From Bryobacterales bacterium (GTDB taxonomy: Bacteria > Acidobacteriota > Terriglobia > Bryobacterales > Bryobacteraceae), in NCBI GenBank assembly GCA_020846745.1, contig JADLDI010000125.1, forward strand, positions 1 through 64,000: DNA of 64,000 bases, in the 5' to 3' direction. The translations under genes were made by a program, and so were the position numbers. The notes under the pieces are model-generated. The model ran no database searches and was not told the DNA's origin. It saw only the letters and a program-made list of their open reading frames with translations. Of this stretch, positions 8,310-17,099 are shown one piece after another (positions within the stretch are counted from its first letter, which is position 1; each line of letters starts with the position of its first letter).

Positions 8310-9445
8310 CGGAACCAGGCCGGGTGGAGCCTGACCAGTTCATTGTGCTGGTCCACATAGCTCGCCGCGGGCCGCAGTCCAAAGCGCGTGTAGTACAGCA
8401 AGACCGAGCCGTCCGCGGCTTCGCACAGCATCGGATAGTCTCCCCGGCTTTTAGGCAAATCGGGCTGGTCCAGCGGACCCACGCGTTTCGAAGGGCTCCA
8501 GGTCTTACCGTTGTCCCGGGAGACAGAACCATACAGATACTGCCTGTAGTTGCCCGTAACGCCGTTTGGATAGGATTGGATGTCGTTCCAAACCAGCAGT
8601 AAGTCGCCGCTCTTCACTCGAATAATTGCTCCGGGGGAATCAGGCGCCATGAAGCGGCTCGCAACGGGTTTCGCGAACGTAGCTCCGCCGTCGGTCGAAA
8701 GCGATTCGTAAAAGCGTAGCGTCTGCGTGCGGATCAGCATTCGAACCTTGTTCGGCTCGAGTTCAACCATCACCGGTTCGATCGCGCCAGGGTGGACCAC
8801 CTGCGGCCCGAACGGCGCCTGCATGTTATCCGCCCCAACCTTCCAGCTTTCGCCGTTATCGTCCGAATAGAAACTGACGACACGGAATTCCCGCTGGCCT
8901 ACTGACTCGATAAAGTTATCGCTGGTATAAGACAGCGCTCCCAAAATCCGGCCGGACCGCAACTGAATGATCGAGTTGATCGCTCCTGTGTAGCCGTGTC
9001 CGAAGTCCGCGCGTTTGGGCGTGGACCACGTTGCTCCCATGTCGTTCGACACGGCGTGGAATAACTCGCTGTGGCCCATGGCTCGCTCTTTGTTCGGCAG
9101 CGAGAAATAGCGGACCGCGAAGGCGTGAACCGCGCCTTTGTTGTCAACGACCGGGAACACCTGAAACGCAAACACTCCCTTGCCGGCGGCGTAAGAGAAG
9201 ACCTTCTGCGGCGCAGACCATGTGGCCCCATGGTCGCGTGAAAGGCGGCGATATACCGGCGTTGTGGGATTGTCGTTCGCCATCTCTGAGAAGGGCCGCA
9301 TCTCGGCGTAGAGCGAGATGAGCGTGCCGTCCGCCAATCGTGCGGGCATGCTCAGCCGTCCTTCGAAGTGGATTGGCTGAGGCGGCCGGCCCGCCGCGAA
9401 CATGGTGGCGGCGGTAACGAAAAGGAGGTTAGCTTTAAGTAACAT
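8306..9445 (-). CDS. Secreted BNR/Asp-box sialidase-like glycoside hydrolase
   Basis: The 379-residue protein has a signal peptide (MLLKANLLFVTAATMFAAG) and repeated Asp-box-type blades: SRDHGATWSAP, SNDMGATWSTP, SDDNGESWKV, STDGGATFAKP and SRDNGKTWSPS. These are the six-bladed propeller marks of exo-alpha-sialidases (GH33-like) and related BNR proteins. Arg residues that could form the carboxylate-binding triad are present, but I cannot assign them. Many environmental members are not true neuraminidases. It lies just downstream of the GHL10-like gene (11 bases) on the same strand and is probably co-transcribed with it. The longer upstream frame was rejected because it lacks a signal and overlaps that gene. 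Confidence 0.8.
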   Translation of the reverse strand: MLLKANLLFVTAATMFAAGRPPQPIHFEGRLSMPARLADGTLISLYAEMRPFSEMANDNPTTPVYRRLSRDHGATWSAPQKVFSYAAGKGVFAFQVFPVVDNKGAVHAFAVRYFSLPNKERAMGHSELFHAVSNDMGATWSTPKRADFGHGYTGAINSIIQLRSGRILGALSYTSDNFIESVGQREFRVVSFYSDDNGESWKVGADNMQAPFGPQVVHPGAIEPVMVELEPNKVRMLIRTQTLRFYESLSTDGGATFAKPVASRFMAPDSPGAIIRVKSGDLLLVWNDIQSYPNGVTGNYRQYLYGSVSRDNGKTWSPSKRVGPLDQPDLPKSRGDYPMLCEAADGSVLLYYTRFGLRPAASYVDQHNELVRLHPAWFR

Positions 9446-9456
9446 GGGGCTCCTGT

Positions 9457-11313
9457 TTAGAGTAATTCGATCGTGGGTCCGGTGATTTGACCCCATATCT
9501 CGCCGGTGCGCGCACGCTCCGCCATCTCGTCGACATGGCCGAGCCGGCCCGTGAAGCGTCCGCCCAGGAAGTTGTTGTGGAGGCACACCCCATCCACGCC
9601 GAGTTTGTAGTGCTTCAGGAAGCCGCGATCGTACTCTGCCGGGTCGAGTGACGAATTGACGTGAGGCTGCGCTTCCACCTCTTCACCCGGTAACGGGTCT
9701 TCGTCCTTTCGGTCCTGCTGTTGCCATTCCGGGTCGGCATTGCTGGCCACGGGAAGCTCGAAACGATTCTGGTCCTGCACTGCGTAATACCCAACGCCCA
9801 TCTTTCTGGCCCAGGCTATTGGTTCCGCATGCTCCCACGCCTGAACACAAACAAAGTCCAGGCAGCCGCTCTCGATCCACGCCTTGAGGTCAATCCGCTG
9901 TCTAATCAACGACATTTTGGCGTGATAGCCATCCACCACGGCCGCGCTTAGTTTCAGGCGCTGTCCCTTTGACTTACTAATCAGGTCGAGTTCGCGGCGC
10001 GTCTCTTTCAGGAAACTGGTGAGCACGTCCAGACTGTGCCGTTCCGGATCCGCAACCGGCGGCCAACGAGTGAAATCCAGACTTACCCCGTCCACGTCGT
10101 AAGTGGATGCGAGTTCCTTCAGGATTCCGAGAATATAGCGGCGGACTTCGGGGCGTGCATAATCGAGCTGGGCGCGCCCTGGATTGCGGAATTCCGGATG
10201 ATCGCGCCAGAACGCTCCATTCAGCAACTGGAGCAGGCAACCGCCCATGCTTCCGGCTTCAAAGAAGAGGTTCATCCGAAGACCGGCGTGGCATTCGAGG
10301 CCGGCCTTTCGGCTCAATTCCGAAACTACACGAATCGATTCCCGACGGTTACGGATCGCCCATTGCACATAGTCGTAGGCTCGCCTGTCGCCCCGGCGGC
10401 GCTGCTTCCAGAGTTGTTCTGTCATCCCGTCACCCAACGGCCCGATCACACGGCTGGGCCAACCGGCGATACCGGTGCAAGGCGTTTGATAGATGATCGC
10501 TTTCACGTCCGAGTCGCGATAGTTGGCCACGGTACGGGCGTCGATGCCGGTGCCGGGCGAGGCAGCGTGAAAGTAATGGCTAAAGCCGTCGTGAGTAACT
10601 ATCACGCGCCTGGTAGCTCGATCGGCGATGTCGCGGCGGTACTCATCCACCTGCGCACCGCTAAGGCGAACCAGTGCGATAGCCGACAGCCCGCCGCGAG
10701 TGAGTCCCCAGGGGTGAGATAGATAAGTGCCGAATGGAACGCGAATGCGAAGCGTGCGGCCGTCGAGCTTCGCGCATTTCCAGAAACACAGAATCTCGAC
10801 GTCCATCGGACCCATTACGCGCCCGCGTCGCGTGCCGCGATCCGCGCCTATCTGGACAAACCCCTCATCCGTATCGAGCGCCACATCGACACCATCAAGC
10901 GACGAGTTCAGCCGGGGACGCAGGTCTGTTCGCGGTACACCGAACCAGATGGCATACCAGCCGGGTAAGTTCAGTGGGACGTCAAACGTGGGCGGAACAG
11001 CCGTCGAGGGCTCGCCCATCACGACAGTGTTAACCATCAATAGCCGCCCGGATTGTCCATCCCTCAGCCGGTATGGCCGCAAGCGCCATTTCCCACGTTC
11101 CGCCGTGTCTGAATACGCATGCTCAGGCGCCACCGTGGCAAGGTCACGAATCAAGATGGTGTCGCCAGGTTTCGACGCGCGGCCATCGGCCAGCGAACCC
11201 AGAATTCGACCGCCGCAAGGCGCGAGATATGGAGAATTGCTCGAACCGGCTCGAAGTCCACCGGCGAACGCAGCAAGGCAGGAACGGCGAGTAATAGTCA
11301 TAGGAAACTGCAT
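9457..11313 (-). CDS. GHL10-like glycoside hydrolase, exported
   Basis: The 618-residue protein starts with a Tat-like sequence (MTITRRSCLAAFAGGL). A beta-rich N-terminal domain is followed from about residue 215 by a TIM-barrel region resembling the GHL10/DUF187 group: AGLECHAGLRMNLFF, RPEVRRYILGILKELASTYDVDGVSLDFTRWPP, KLSAAVVDGY and CLDFVCVQAWEH. GVSLDFTRW carries a likely catalytic Asp. Such enzymes act on polysaccharides or peptidoglycan-like glycans. The start could be 11313 or 11301; neither has a clear Shine-Dalgarno. An ACTGTCGACAGA palindrome lies 8 bases upstream, between this gene and the divergent GntR regulator. The sialidase follows 11 bases downstream. Confidence 0.72.
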   Translation of the reverse strand: MQFPMTITRRSCLAAFAGGLRAGSSNSPYLAPCGGRILGSLADGRASKPGDTILIRDLATVAPEHAYSDTAERGKWRLRPYRLRDGQSGRLLMVNTVVMGEPSTAVPPTFDVPLNLPGWYAIWFGVPRTDLRPRLNSSLDGVDVALDTDEGFVQIGADRGTRRGRVMGPMDVEILCFWKCAKLDGRTLRIRVPFGTYLSHPWGLTRGGLSAIALVRLSGAQVDEYRRDIADRATRRVIVTHDGFSHYFHAASPGTGIDARTVANYRDSDVKAIIYQTPCTGIAGWPSRVIGPLGDGMTEQLWKQRRRGDRRAYDYVQWAIRNRRESIRVVSELSRKAGLECHAGLRMNLFFEAGSMGGCLLQLLNGAFWRDHPEFRNPGRAQLDYARPEVRRYILGILKELASTYDVDGVSLDFTRWPPVADPERHSLDVLTSFLKETRRELDLISKSKGQRLKLSAAVVDGYHAKMSLIRQRIDLKAWIESGCLDFVCVQAWEHAEPIAWARKMGVGYYAVQDQNRFELPVASNADPEWQQQDRKDEDPLPGEEVEAQPHVNSSLDPAEYDRGFLKHYKLGVDGVCLHNNFLGGRFTGRLGHVDEMAERARTGEIWGQITGPTIELL

Positions 11314-11320
11314 TTTGACA

Positions 11321-11332
11321 ACTGTCGACAGA
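11321..11332. promoter_or_regulatory. Candidate GntR/FCD operator ACTGTCGACAGA
   Basis: The core CTGTCGACAG is a perfect 10-bp palindrome in the intergenic region between the divergent glycosidase and GntR-regulator genes. FadR/FCD-type GntR proteins commonly bind short GTCGAC-like or GT-N-AC palindromes. An identical 12-mer occurs in front of the TonB receptor at 15483-15494. Autoregulation plus control of uptake is the simplest reading. Confidence 0.55.
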
Positions 11333-11390
11333 CGGGGTATGTTTGGATCGTTGTGCATTGCGACCGGCCATTCAGACGTGAGGCGAGCAG

Positions 11391-12101
11391 ATGAAACGTG
11401 GCGCCCGCGATAACGCTCACAGGTTCACGCCCTTGCGCGCGATTACGCTGAAAAACGATATCGCGCACCTGCTGACCGAAGCGATCCTGACCAGTAAGAT
11501 CAGGCCTGGCGAGCGGTTGAACGAAAGCCAGCTTGGCCGCGAGCTGAACGTCAGCCGCGCGCCGATACGCGAGGCGCTGCAACAGTTGTGCGAACGCGGG
11601 TTGGTGGTGAACCATCCGCGGCGCGGCATGTTTGTGGTGAGCTTGAATGACGAGGATGTTCAGAAAATCAATAATCTGCGCGTGCTGCTGGAATCGGAGG
11701 CGCTGCGACTCGCCCGCGAGAGCGGCGATGAACTCGCCTTGAAAACGCTGCGCGCGATCATGAGCCGGATGGACCGCAAACCGCTCGGTCCCGCAACCGA
11801 ACAGTCGCAAATGGACCTGGAGTTTCACAAAGCCATCTGGAACATGAGCGGCAACGAGTATCTCGTCCGAATCTTGACCAGTCTGACGGCTCCGCTGTTT
11901 GCGCACGCACTGTTGACGAAGACGCGAGCCGAAAAGGCGCGAATGGTGCTCGATTCGCACCGGCCGCTCTACAACTACGTTCGCGGCGAGTCCGACGAGC
12001 GGGCCGAAGCTGTGATCGAGGCTCATTTACGGTTCCGGTGGAAATGGCTGGATGCCAACCCCCGGACGGCGCCTTCAGCAGGCGCAGGCGCCCGTGGTTG
12101 A
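11391..12101 (+). CDS. GntR-family transcriptional regulator, FCD (FadR) subfamily
   Basis: The 236-residue protein has an N-terminal winged helix (residues about 15-85; RPGERLNESQLGRELNVSRAPIREALQQLCERGLVV is the canonical GntR recognition region). A C-terminal FCD ligand domain follows, with the metal/ligand histidines in DLEFHKAIW, DSHRPLYNYV and EAHLRFRW. FCD regulators sense organic acids or sugar-derived metabolites and usually repress transport and catabolism genes. It is divergent from the GHL10 gene and convergent, one base apart, with the TonB receptor. The shared palindromes at 11321 and 15483 are its likely sites. Confidence 0.92.
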   Translation: MKRGARDNAHRFTPLRAITLKNDIAHLLTEAILTSKIRPGERLNESQLGRELNVSRAPIREALQQLCERGLVVNHPRRGMFVVSLNDEDVQKINNLRVLLESEALRLARESGDELALKTLRAIMSRMDRKPLGPATEQSQMDLEFHKAIWNMSGNEYLVRILTSLTAPLFAHALLTKTRAEKARMVLDSHRPLYNYVRGESDERAEAVIEAHLRFRWKWLDANPRTAPSAGAGARG

Positions 12102-12102
12102 A

Positions 12103-15100
12103 CTAGAAGATGTACTTGGCGCCGAACTGGATGATGCGGCCGTCAGCGGCGGCGGTAATCCTCCCGATGGCCGTCGGCGCTGATAGATTCGCGCCGGGGT
12201 TCGAGAAATTCGCGCGATTCAGGAAGTTGAAGAACTCGAAGCGGAGTTGGACTTTGCCGAGTTTTTCGGTGATGGGGAAATCTTTGTGGGCGGTGAAGTC
12301 GACGTTAAAGCTACCCGGACCGATCAGGACGTTCCGGCCGAAGTTACCAAACGTGCCGACTGCATTTGCCGCGAATGCCGACACGTTGAAGTAACCGGCC
12401 AGTTTGTCTTTGGTGGGGCGGCCGGTGTCGAGGAATGGGTTGCCGACGAGGTTAGGACGATCGGCTCCGGTACCCGTGCGCGAGTAATCAACACCAGACA
12501 CGACGTTAAACGGAAAACCATCAGCCAGTTTGAAGATGGAGCCGAGGTTCCAGTTATCGAGAATACGGTTCAACACCGGGTTCGATTGCAGGCCAAGCGG
12601 CCGGGTTAGCGATGGCGTGGTGTACAGGAAATTCGTGATCATGCGGCGGCGCTGGTCGAAATCAGCGAGTCCGCGATTGCCCTTCCGGTCATACGGGTTC
12701 TGTGCGACAGGCGTCGCGAGACCGTTCGCGAGCAGCACGGAAGCACCGTCGATCGCTTTGCCCCACGTAAACGACGACAGCAGCGTGAGACCATGCGAGA
12801 AAGTCTTCCGGACTTCGATCTGCATTGAGTGATAGTGGCTGGTCTCACCAGACTCGCCTAACTCGATCGCGCCGTAGTTGAACGGGCGGCCGGCGGCAGG
12901 CGGATTGGCGATATTCAGCACTCGACGATTATTGGTGTTGGCGACGGTGGAGAGCGCATTGCCGTTGGCGTCATTGCCGGGAATATAGACGGCCGGATTG
13001 ACCGGGAAGTAATTCAGTAAGTGGGCGGTCGAGTTACCAACCCAGGCGATCTGCAGTGCTATCTTGCCAGGTAACTGTTGCTGCACCGCCAGGTTCCACT
13101 GCTGTACCTGTGTGTTCCGTAAGTTGGGCGACATGCCCTGAATCGTAAGCGGCTGGTACGGTGAAAAGTTCAGGTTTTTGCCAACTGGTACAGGGAACGC
13201 GGTAACCAGCGCATCGGGAATCGGCTTTACGAAGCTCGGCGTTTGCGGAACGCCGAAGTTGATGAAGAACGGTGCGCTGTAGTCCGATGTGCTGACTGTA
13301 TCGCCTTGAATTGTGGCGAAGAACAGCCCGTAACCCGCGCGGATGCTAGTTTTGCCGTTTCCAAAAACATCCCAGGCGAAGCCGGCGCGCGGACCAAAGT
13401 TCGTCTTATCCGTCTTGATGATGCTATCCGGAATACCGTCGTCGCCCGGATACAGCAGGCCGACCGGAGCCGTGGGAAAAATGACGGACTTGCGGCCCGG
13501 AATGAACGTCGCGAACGGAGCCATCTTGTTGCCATCGACCGTGTTTACGGTCTGCAGCGCGGTCCAGGGCTTCGAAACCTGATATCGCAGACCCAGGTTC
13601 ACTACCAGGTTGCGAGTTACCTTGAAGTCATCCTGGACGTACAGGCCGAGCATAGTCTGGTACATCTTGCCGCCGATCGGGTTCGACACGAACATCTGGG
13701 CGTTTCCCAGCGTGAAATCGGCCAGCGCCAGACCCGTCGCGGCGCCGCTTGGGAGTAATGCCCCGTAAGAGTTTCCGCTGCCGAGAGTGGTCATCGCGGA
13801 TCGTGTGATTTCCACGCCCGTCTTGATGTTGTGACGCCCGCGTAGCAGCGTCACGTTGTCGCTGAACTGTAAGTCTTTCCCGCGATAGATAGCTTCATTG
13901 CCGCCCAGCATCGAGATGCGGCCCGCGACACTTACGCCCCCAATGTCGGTGAACTGCTGCCGGGGGAAGCTGCTGCCCATTTCATCGAGTGTCGGTCCGC
14001 GGCCTTTGAGCGCGCTGTTCCAATCCGACATCACCCACCCTAACCGGACTTGATTGATCACCACCGGGCTGAACATATGTGTATGCGTGGCAATGGCGCT
14101 CCGCGCTTCGTTGTAACTCGTCTTATACGGTTCGCCGGTGTAGTTTACATAAGGAACGCGCAGGCGCCCGAAATCGAGCAGGGAAGTGGCGATGGTCGAG
14201 TCGTTAAACCACGAGAAAGTGAATCGGTCCCGTTCGGAACGGATGTAATCGCTTTTGATCATGTACTGCGAGTTATTCACTGGCTGCGGAAAGGCACCGA
14301 CAAACAAACCGCTCGGAGTGTTGCCCAACGGGTAGGTGTTATAGAGCTTCTGCGCGACAGGGTCCAGCCGGCTGGCCGGAATCTGTTTGTTCGGGAACGG
14401 CTGGTTCGTAAGCGGGTCGATAATGTTCACCGTGGCCGACGAGAAATCTCCACGCCGCTCGGCCGCGGTGGGCGGTGTGATCGTTGTCGTCGTTTCCCCC
14501 TGGCGGATGCGTGTCCACTGTGCCGTACCGAAGATAAAGAGCTTGTTCCTGATGATCGGTGCGCCCAGCGAACCGCCAAACTGATTCTGGTTCAACGGTG
14601 CGACCTTCGGCAGGAAGAAACTCCGGGCCGCGAAGTTGGCGTTCCGGTTGAACTCCCACAGGCTGCCGTGATATTCGTTTGTGCCCGATTTCGTTACGAC
14701 GTTCATCACGCCGCCCGGGTTTTTGCCAAACTCGGCGCTGTAGTTGTTGGTGATGAACCGGAACTCCGCAATGGCATCCGGATTCGGGTAGTTCATACCG
14801 GTGTTCATCTTTTTTCCGGAGTACTCGCCGCCATCCAGGTTGTATTGCGTCATGTAGATGCGGTTCCCGTTAACCGAAAGGTAGGGAGCGGAGCGCTCGT
14901 CGGCCCCGAGCATCGCCGTCGGCACCTGTGAGGTGGTAACGCCGTTCACCAGCGTCGCCAGTTGGATCGGGTTGCGGCCGTTCAGCGGCAAATCGACGAT
15001 CTGGCGCGATTCAATCAACTGTCCCACCTCAGTGGTCTGCGTGTTGATCAGCGGTGTGCCGGAACTGACCTCGATCGATTCATTCACGGCGCCAATCTGA

Positions 15101-15435
15101 AGCGGAATGTCGATACCCGCAACCTGGTTGGTGGCCAGTTTGACGTTCGAAAACTCCGCTTTTTTGAAACCGGCGGCTTCAGCAACGATGTTGTAGGTTC
15201 CGATTGGAAGTTGGGTGAGCGTATACGTGCCATCGGCGGTGGAAGTGGCCGTCGCCGTAAATCCCGTGCCGGCGTTGGTGGCGGAAATGCGGGCGCCGAC
15301 CACGCCGGCGCCGGTTGCGTCAGTGACTGTGCCACGGATGGATGCAGTGATCTGCGCTGCGGCCTTATATGAAAGCACGGTCAGCAGCACCACACAAGAA
15401 AGAGTGAAAACTAAAGAGACGCGAAAGCGTGACAT
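12103..15435 (-). CDS. TonB-dependent receptor with carboxypeptidase-regulatory N-domain (Oar-like)
   Basis: The 1110-residue outer-membrane protein has a signal peptide (SLVFTLSCVVLLTVLSYKAAA). A carboxypeptidase-regulatory-like beta-sandwich follows (about residues 28-110; ASIRGTVTDATGAGVVGARISATN), then a plug domain (IVDLPLNGRNPIQLATLVNGVT) and a large beta-barrel ending in the terminal Phe (FGAKYIF). This is the Oar/Cna-B-type receptor expanded in Acidobacteria, where it replaces SusC/SusD pairs for import of oligosaccharides or other large substrates. No SusD partner is seen. The ATG at 15435 has a GGGAG Shine-Dalgarno; the GTG four codons upstream lies over that site and was rejected. 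An operator-like palindrome shared with the GntR gene lies about 48 bases upstream. Confidence 0.93.
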   Translation of the reverse strand: MSRFRVSLVFTLSCVVLLTVLSYKAAAQITASIRGTVTDATGAGVVGARISATNAGTGFTATATSTADGTYTLTQLPIGTYNIVAEAAGFKKAEFSNVKLATNQVAGIDIPLQIGAVNESIEVSSGTPLINTQTTEVGQLIESRQIVDLPLNGRNPIQLATLVNGVTTSQVPTAMLGADERSAPYLSVNGNRIYMTQYNLDGGEYSGKKMNTGMNYPNPDAIAEFRFITNNYSAEFGKNPGGVMNVVTKSGTNEYHGSLWEFNRNANFAARSFFLPKVAPLNQNQFGGSLGAPIIRNKLFIFGTAQWTRIRQGETTTTITPPTAAERRGDFSSATVNIIDPLTNQPFPNKQIPASRLDPVAQKLYNTYPLGNTPSGLFVGAFPQPVNNSQYMIKSDYIRSERDRFTFSWFNDSTIATSLLDFGRLRVPYVNYTGEPYKTSYNEARSAIATHTHMFSPVVINQVRLGWVMSDWNSALKGRGPTLDEMGSSFPRQQFTDIGGVSVAGRISMLGGNEAIYRGKDLQFSDNVTLLRGRHNIKTGVEITRSAMTTLGSGNSYGALLPSGAATGLALADFTLGNAQMFVSNPIGGKMYQTMLGLYVQDDFKVTRNLVVNLGLRYQVSKPWTALQTVNTVDGNKMAPFATFIPGRKSVIFPTAPVGLLYPGDDGIPDSIIKTDKTNFGPRAGFAWDVFGNGKTSIRAGYGLFFATIQGDTVSTSDYSAPFFINFGVPQTPSFVKPIPDALVTAFPVPVGKNLNFSPYQPLTIQGMSPNLRNTQVQQWNLAVQQQLPGKIALQIAWVGNSTAHLLNYFPVNPAVYIPGNDANGNALSTVANTNNRRVLNIANPPAAGRPFNYGAIELGESGETSHYHSMQIEVRKTFSHGLTLLSSFTWGKAIDGASVLLANGLATPVAQNPYDRKGNRGLADFDQRRRMITNFLYTTPSLTRPLGLQSNPVLNRILDNWNLGSIFKLADGFPFNVVSGVDYSRTGTGADRPNLVGNPFLDTGRPTKDKLAGYFNVSAFAANAVGTFGNFGRNVLIGPGSFNVDFTAHKDFPITEKLGKVQLRFEFFNFLNRANFSNPGANLSAPTAIGRITAAADGRIIQFGAKYIF

Positions 15436-15482
15436 AAACACTCCCACAAGAATGATTGAACGCTACCGTCGACGAACTGAAG

Positions 15483-15494
15483 ACTGTCGACAGA
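15483..15494. promoter_or_regulatory. Second copy of ACTGTCGACAGA, before the TonB receptor
   Basis: This 12-mer is identical to the one at 11321-11332. A further GTCGAC half-match lies at 15468-15473, 18 bases away centre to centre, so two regulator dimers could bind on nearly the same face of the helix. Position in the receptor's promoter region supports control by the GntR protein. Confidence 0.5.
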
Positions 15495-15511
15495 TCTCGC
15501 GAAACGGTAAC

Positions 15512-15796
15512 ATGTCCAGAACCCGGTGTCAAGGTTCGCGACAGGGCGCCGATTCTGAGACAAAAACCGCCATCCGCCGGGCGGCCGGGGAAAACGGGCT
15601 CGATCTGGGCGGCGAGCGGGTTTCCCTGTGGTGCGAGAACGGCACGGGCTTTGAATACTTCACGCGCACCCGGACCATTTACCTCGCCTTCCAGGCGGCC
15701 GATCACTACCAGGAGGAGATCTTTGTTTTCGGCGCCACTGACGGGAGCGAGGCTCTTACTCTCCTTACGCTTCCTCCCGCCGGCCCGCAGGACTAA
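15512..15796 (+). CDS. Small ORF ahead of the recombinase remnant
   Basis: A 94-codon frame begins at ATG 15512 and ends two bases before the recombinase start, so the two could have formed one unit. Its second half (VSLWCENGTGFEYFTRTRTIYLAFQAADHYQEEIF is one uninterrupted run) reads like a compact folded domain, but no family was recognised. It may be a cargo or accessory gene of the degraded element, or chance. Confidence 0.3.
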   Translation: MSRTRCQGSRQGADSETKTAIRRAAGENGLDLGGERVSLWCENGTGFEYFTRTRTIYLAFQAADHYQEEIFVFGATDGSEALTLLTLPPAGPQD

Positions 15797-15798
15797 CG

Positions 15799-16065
15799 AT
15801 GCCCGACGCCAACCCCCACGCCCCGGCGGCCACCGCTGGTCCCGTCCTTTCTCTGCCCGCGCCCGCTCCTCCCTCCGCAGAAGAGCTCTCCGAACTCCTC
15901 CTCCGCGCCCAAGACTTCGCGCGCGACGCTCGCGCCGAAAACACTCGCCGGGCCTACCAGTCCGACTGGCGGGATTTTACCGGCTGGTGCCAGGCGCGCG
16001 GCCTCCTCGCCTGTCCCGCCTTGGCGCAGACCGTGGCGCTCTACCTGACGGTTGTCTCGGACTAA
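15799..16065 (+). pseudogene. Truncated tyrosine recombinase (N-terminal core-binding domain only)
   Basis: The 88-residue product carries a Pro/Ala-rich start and then a phage-integrase SAM-like core-binding segment: AENTRRAYQSDWRDFTGWCQARGL followed by VALYLTVVSD. Family members continue for about 200 residues with the catalytic R-H-R-Y domain, which is absent. A stop falls immediately after the segment and the next gene, on the other strand, ends seven bases later. The truncation looks like a deletion or recombination junction. It cannot catalyse strand exchange. Confidence 0.75.
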
Positions 16066-16071
16066 CTTGCG

Positions 16072-16728
16072 CTACGGAATCGACACTGTGAGGCGATCCA
16101 TGTTTCCCTTGATGGCAATTCTCTGTCGAGTGAGGGGGACTTCCTGAAATCCAGGCTTACCGAATCGCCAAATCTCGATTACATAGTCGCCGGATGGAAA
16201 AGCTGTTAGCAGGAATCTACCGTTCTCGTGCAGGATAGAATAAAGACCTTCCCCGCCCGGCCCCGAGACGCTGATGGAGAAATGCGGTGGTAGAACGCCT
16301 GTTCGAGACCTCACTTCGCCACGCACGCAGAATGCCGGGACCATGGCAAGAACGATTTTGATCCCTGTGCCAGAGTTTGCTAGTACCTTCGCAGGATACA
16401 TCGTAGGGGCAAATTCCTTGGCCGGGCGACAACATTCTTCGCACCGTGGCGAGGACGAAGGTGTTTGAGTTCTCGCCGAAGCAGCGATCGAATAACGACC
16501 TGCCGGCGCCGCTGCAAAACAGAAGTGCCCCTGATTGTCAGTAACCGTTCCGATAGCAGGAGATCTGATCAAGCCGTCACTCCGCCACGCGCGGACGACC
16601 GCTCCGGGAACCGGGCGTCCGTTCTCAGCAACTACAAGGCCCGATAAAACACACCCGTCCCGCGCCGCCGCCGCGCCGGCGAAGAGGGCAAGCCAAAAAC
16701 GAATCCACAACGTCAACCGGTTATGCAA
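16072..16728 (-). CDS. Secreted carboxypeptidase-regulatory-like domain protein
   Basis: The 218-residue protein has a signal peptide (LTLWIRFWLALFAGAAAA) and one carboxypeptidase-regulatory-like beta-sandwich (CVLSGLVVAENGRPVPGAVVRAW, GTVTDNQGHFCFAAAPAGRYSI), with a second beta-rich segment (RGEVRSRTGVLPPHFSISVSG, GDYVIEIWRFG). Translation probably begins at TTG 16728, because no ATG precedes the signal peptide. It belongs to the same family as the frameshifted gene at 53258-54845. Its end directly abuts the truncated recombinase. Function is unknown; such proteins are abundant in Solibacter relatives. Confidence 0.65.
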   Translation of the reverse strand: MHNRLTLWIRFWLALFAGAAAARDGCVLSGLVVAENGRPVPGAVVRAWRSDGLIRSPAIGTVTDNQGHFCFAAAPAGRYSIAASARTQTPSSSPRCEECCRPAKEFAPTMYPAKVLANSGTGIKIVLAMVPAFCVRGEVRSRTGVLPPHFSISVSGPGGEGLYSILHENGRFLLTAFPSGDYVIEIWRFGKPGFQEVPLTRQRIAIKGNMDRLTVSIP

Positions 16729-17099
16729 TCTTATTCAATCACGGTGTGCGGCGACCGACGAGATCACCATGATGACTACAAACGCGCGACAGGATTTTCC
16801 AAAATTCACGCCGCCGACTCTATCAGGAGGAAAATTTGAAGTCAAGGGTGCATGTCGCGATTGGGTGCATGTCGCGATCGCGACAGGTTCGCGACAGGTT
16901 CGAGACAAGGTTGAAGATAAACAGGATCGCGAGCACCGATTTGCGTAACACGATTTAATATTCAGAAAACGTTGAGAAGATGGACGTGCGCCATAGGACT
17001 AAGGTGAAGCAAGGGTGCGGGAGAGGGGCATTTTAGGTCAGACGGTTCAGCTTTTTGCTCAAGTCCTCACGGCGCACAGCCGAAAAGAGGAGTGACGCC
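16729..17099. other. Gene-free interval with a repeat cluster and a small SD-led frame
   Basis: The 371-base stretch contains the repeat cluster at 16846-16910. It also holds a 40-codon frame (TTG 16836 to stop 16958) preceded by an AGGAGG Shine-Dalgarno, MKSRVHVAIGCMSRSRQVRD at its start. The repeats lie inside that frame, so it looks like the start of a gene into which a repeat-bearing element end was placed. Nothing else was recognised. Confidence 0.4.
16846..16910. repeat. Cluster of tandem and inverted TGTCGCGA repeats
   Basis: GGGTGCATGTCGCGAT occurs twice (16846-16861 and 16863-16878). It is followed by three head-to-tail 11-bp units, TCGCGACAGGT twice and TCGAGACAAGG once (16878-16910). 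At the junction TGTCGCGATCGCGACA is a perfect 16-bp palindrome (16870-16885). GGTTCGCGACAGG from this cluster also occurs at 15533-15545, on the other side of the recombinase remnant. Repeated short motifs of this sort mark ends of IS21-like elements or recombinase/regulator sites. Confidence 0.7.
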
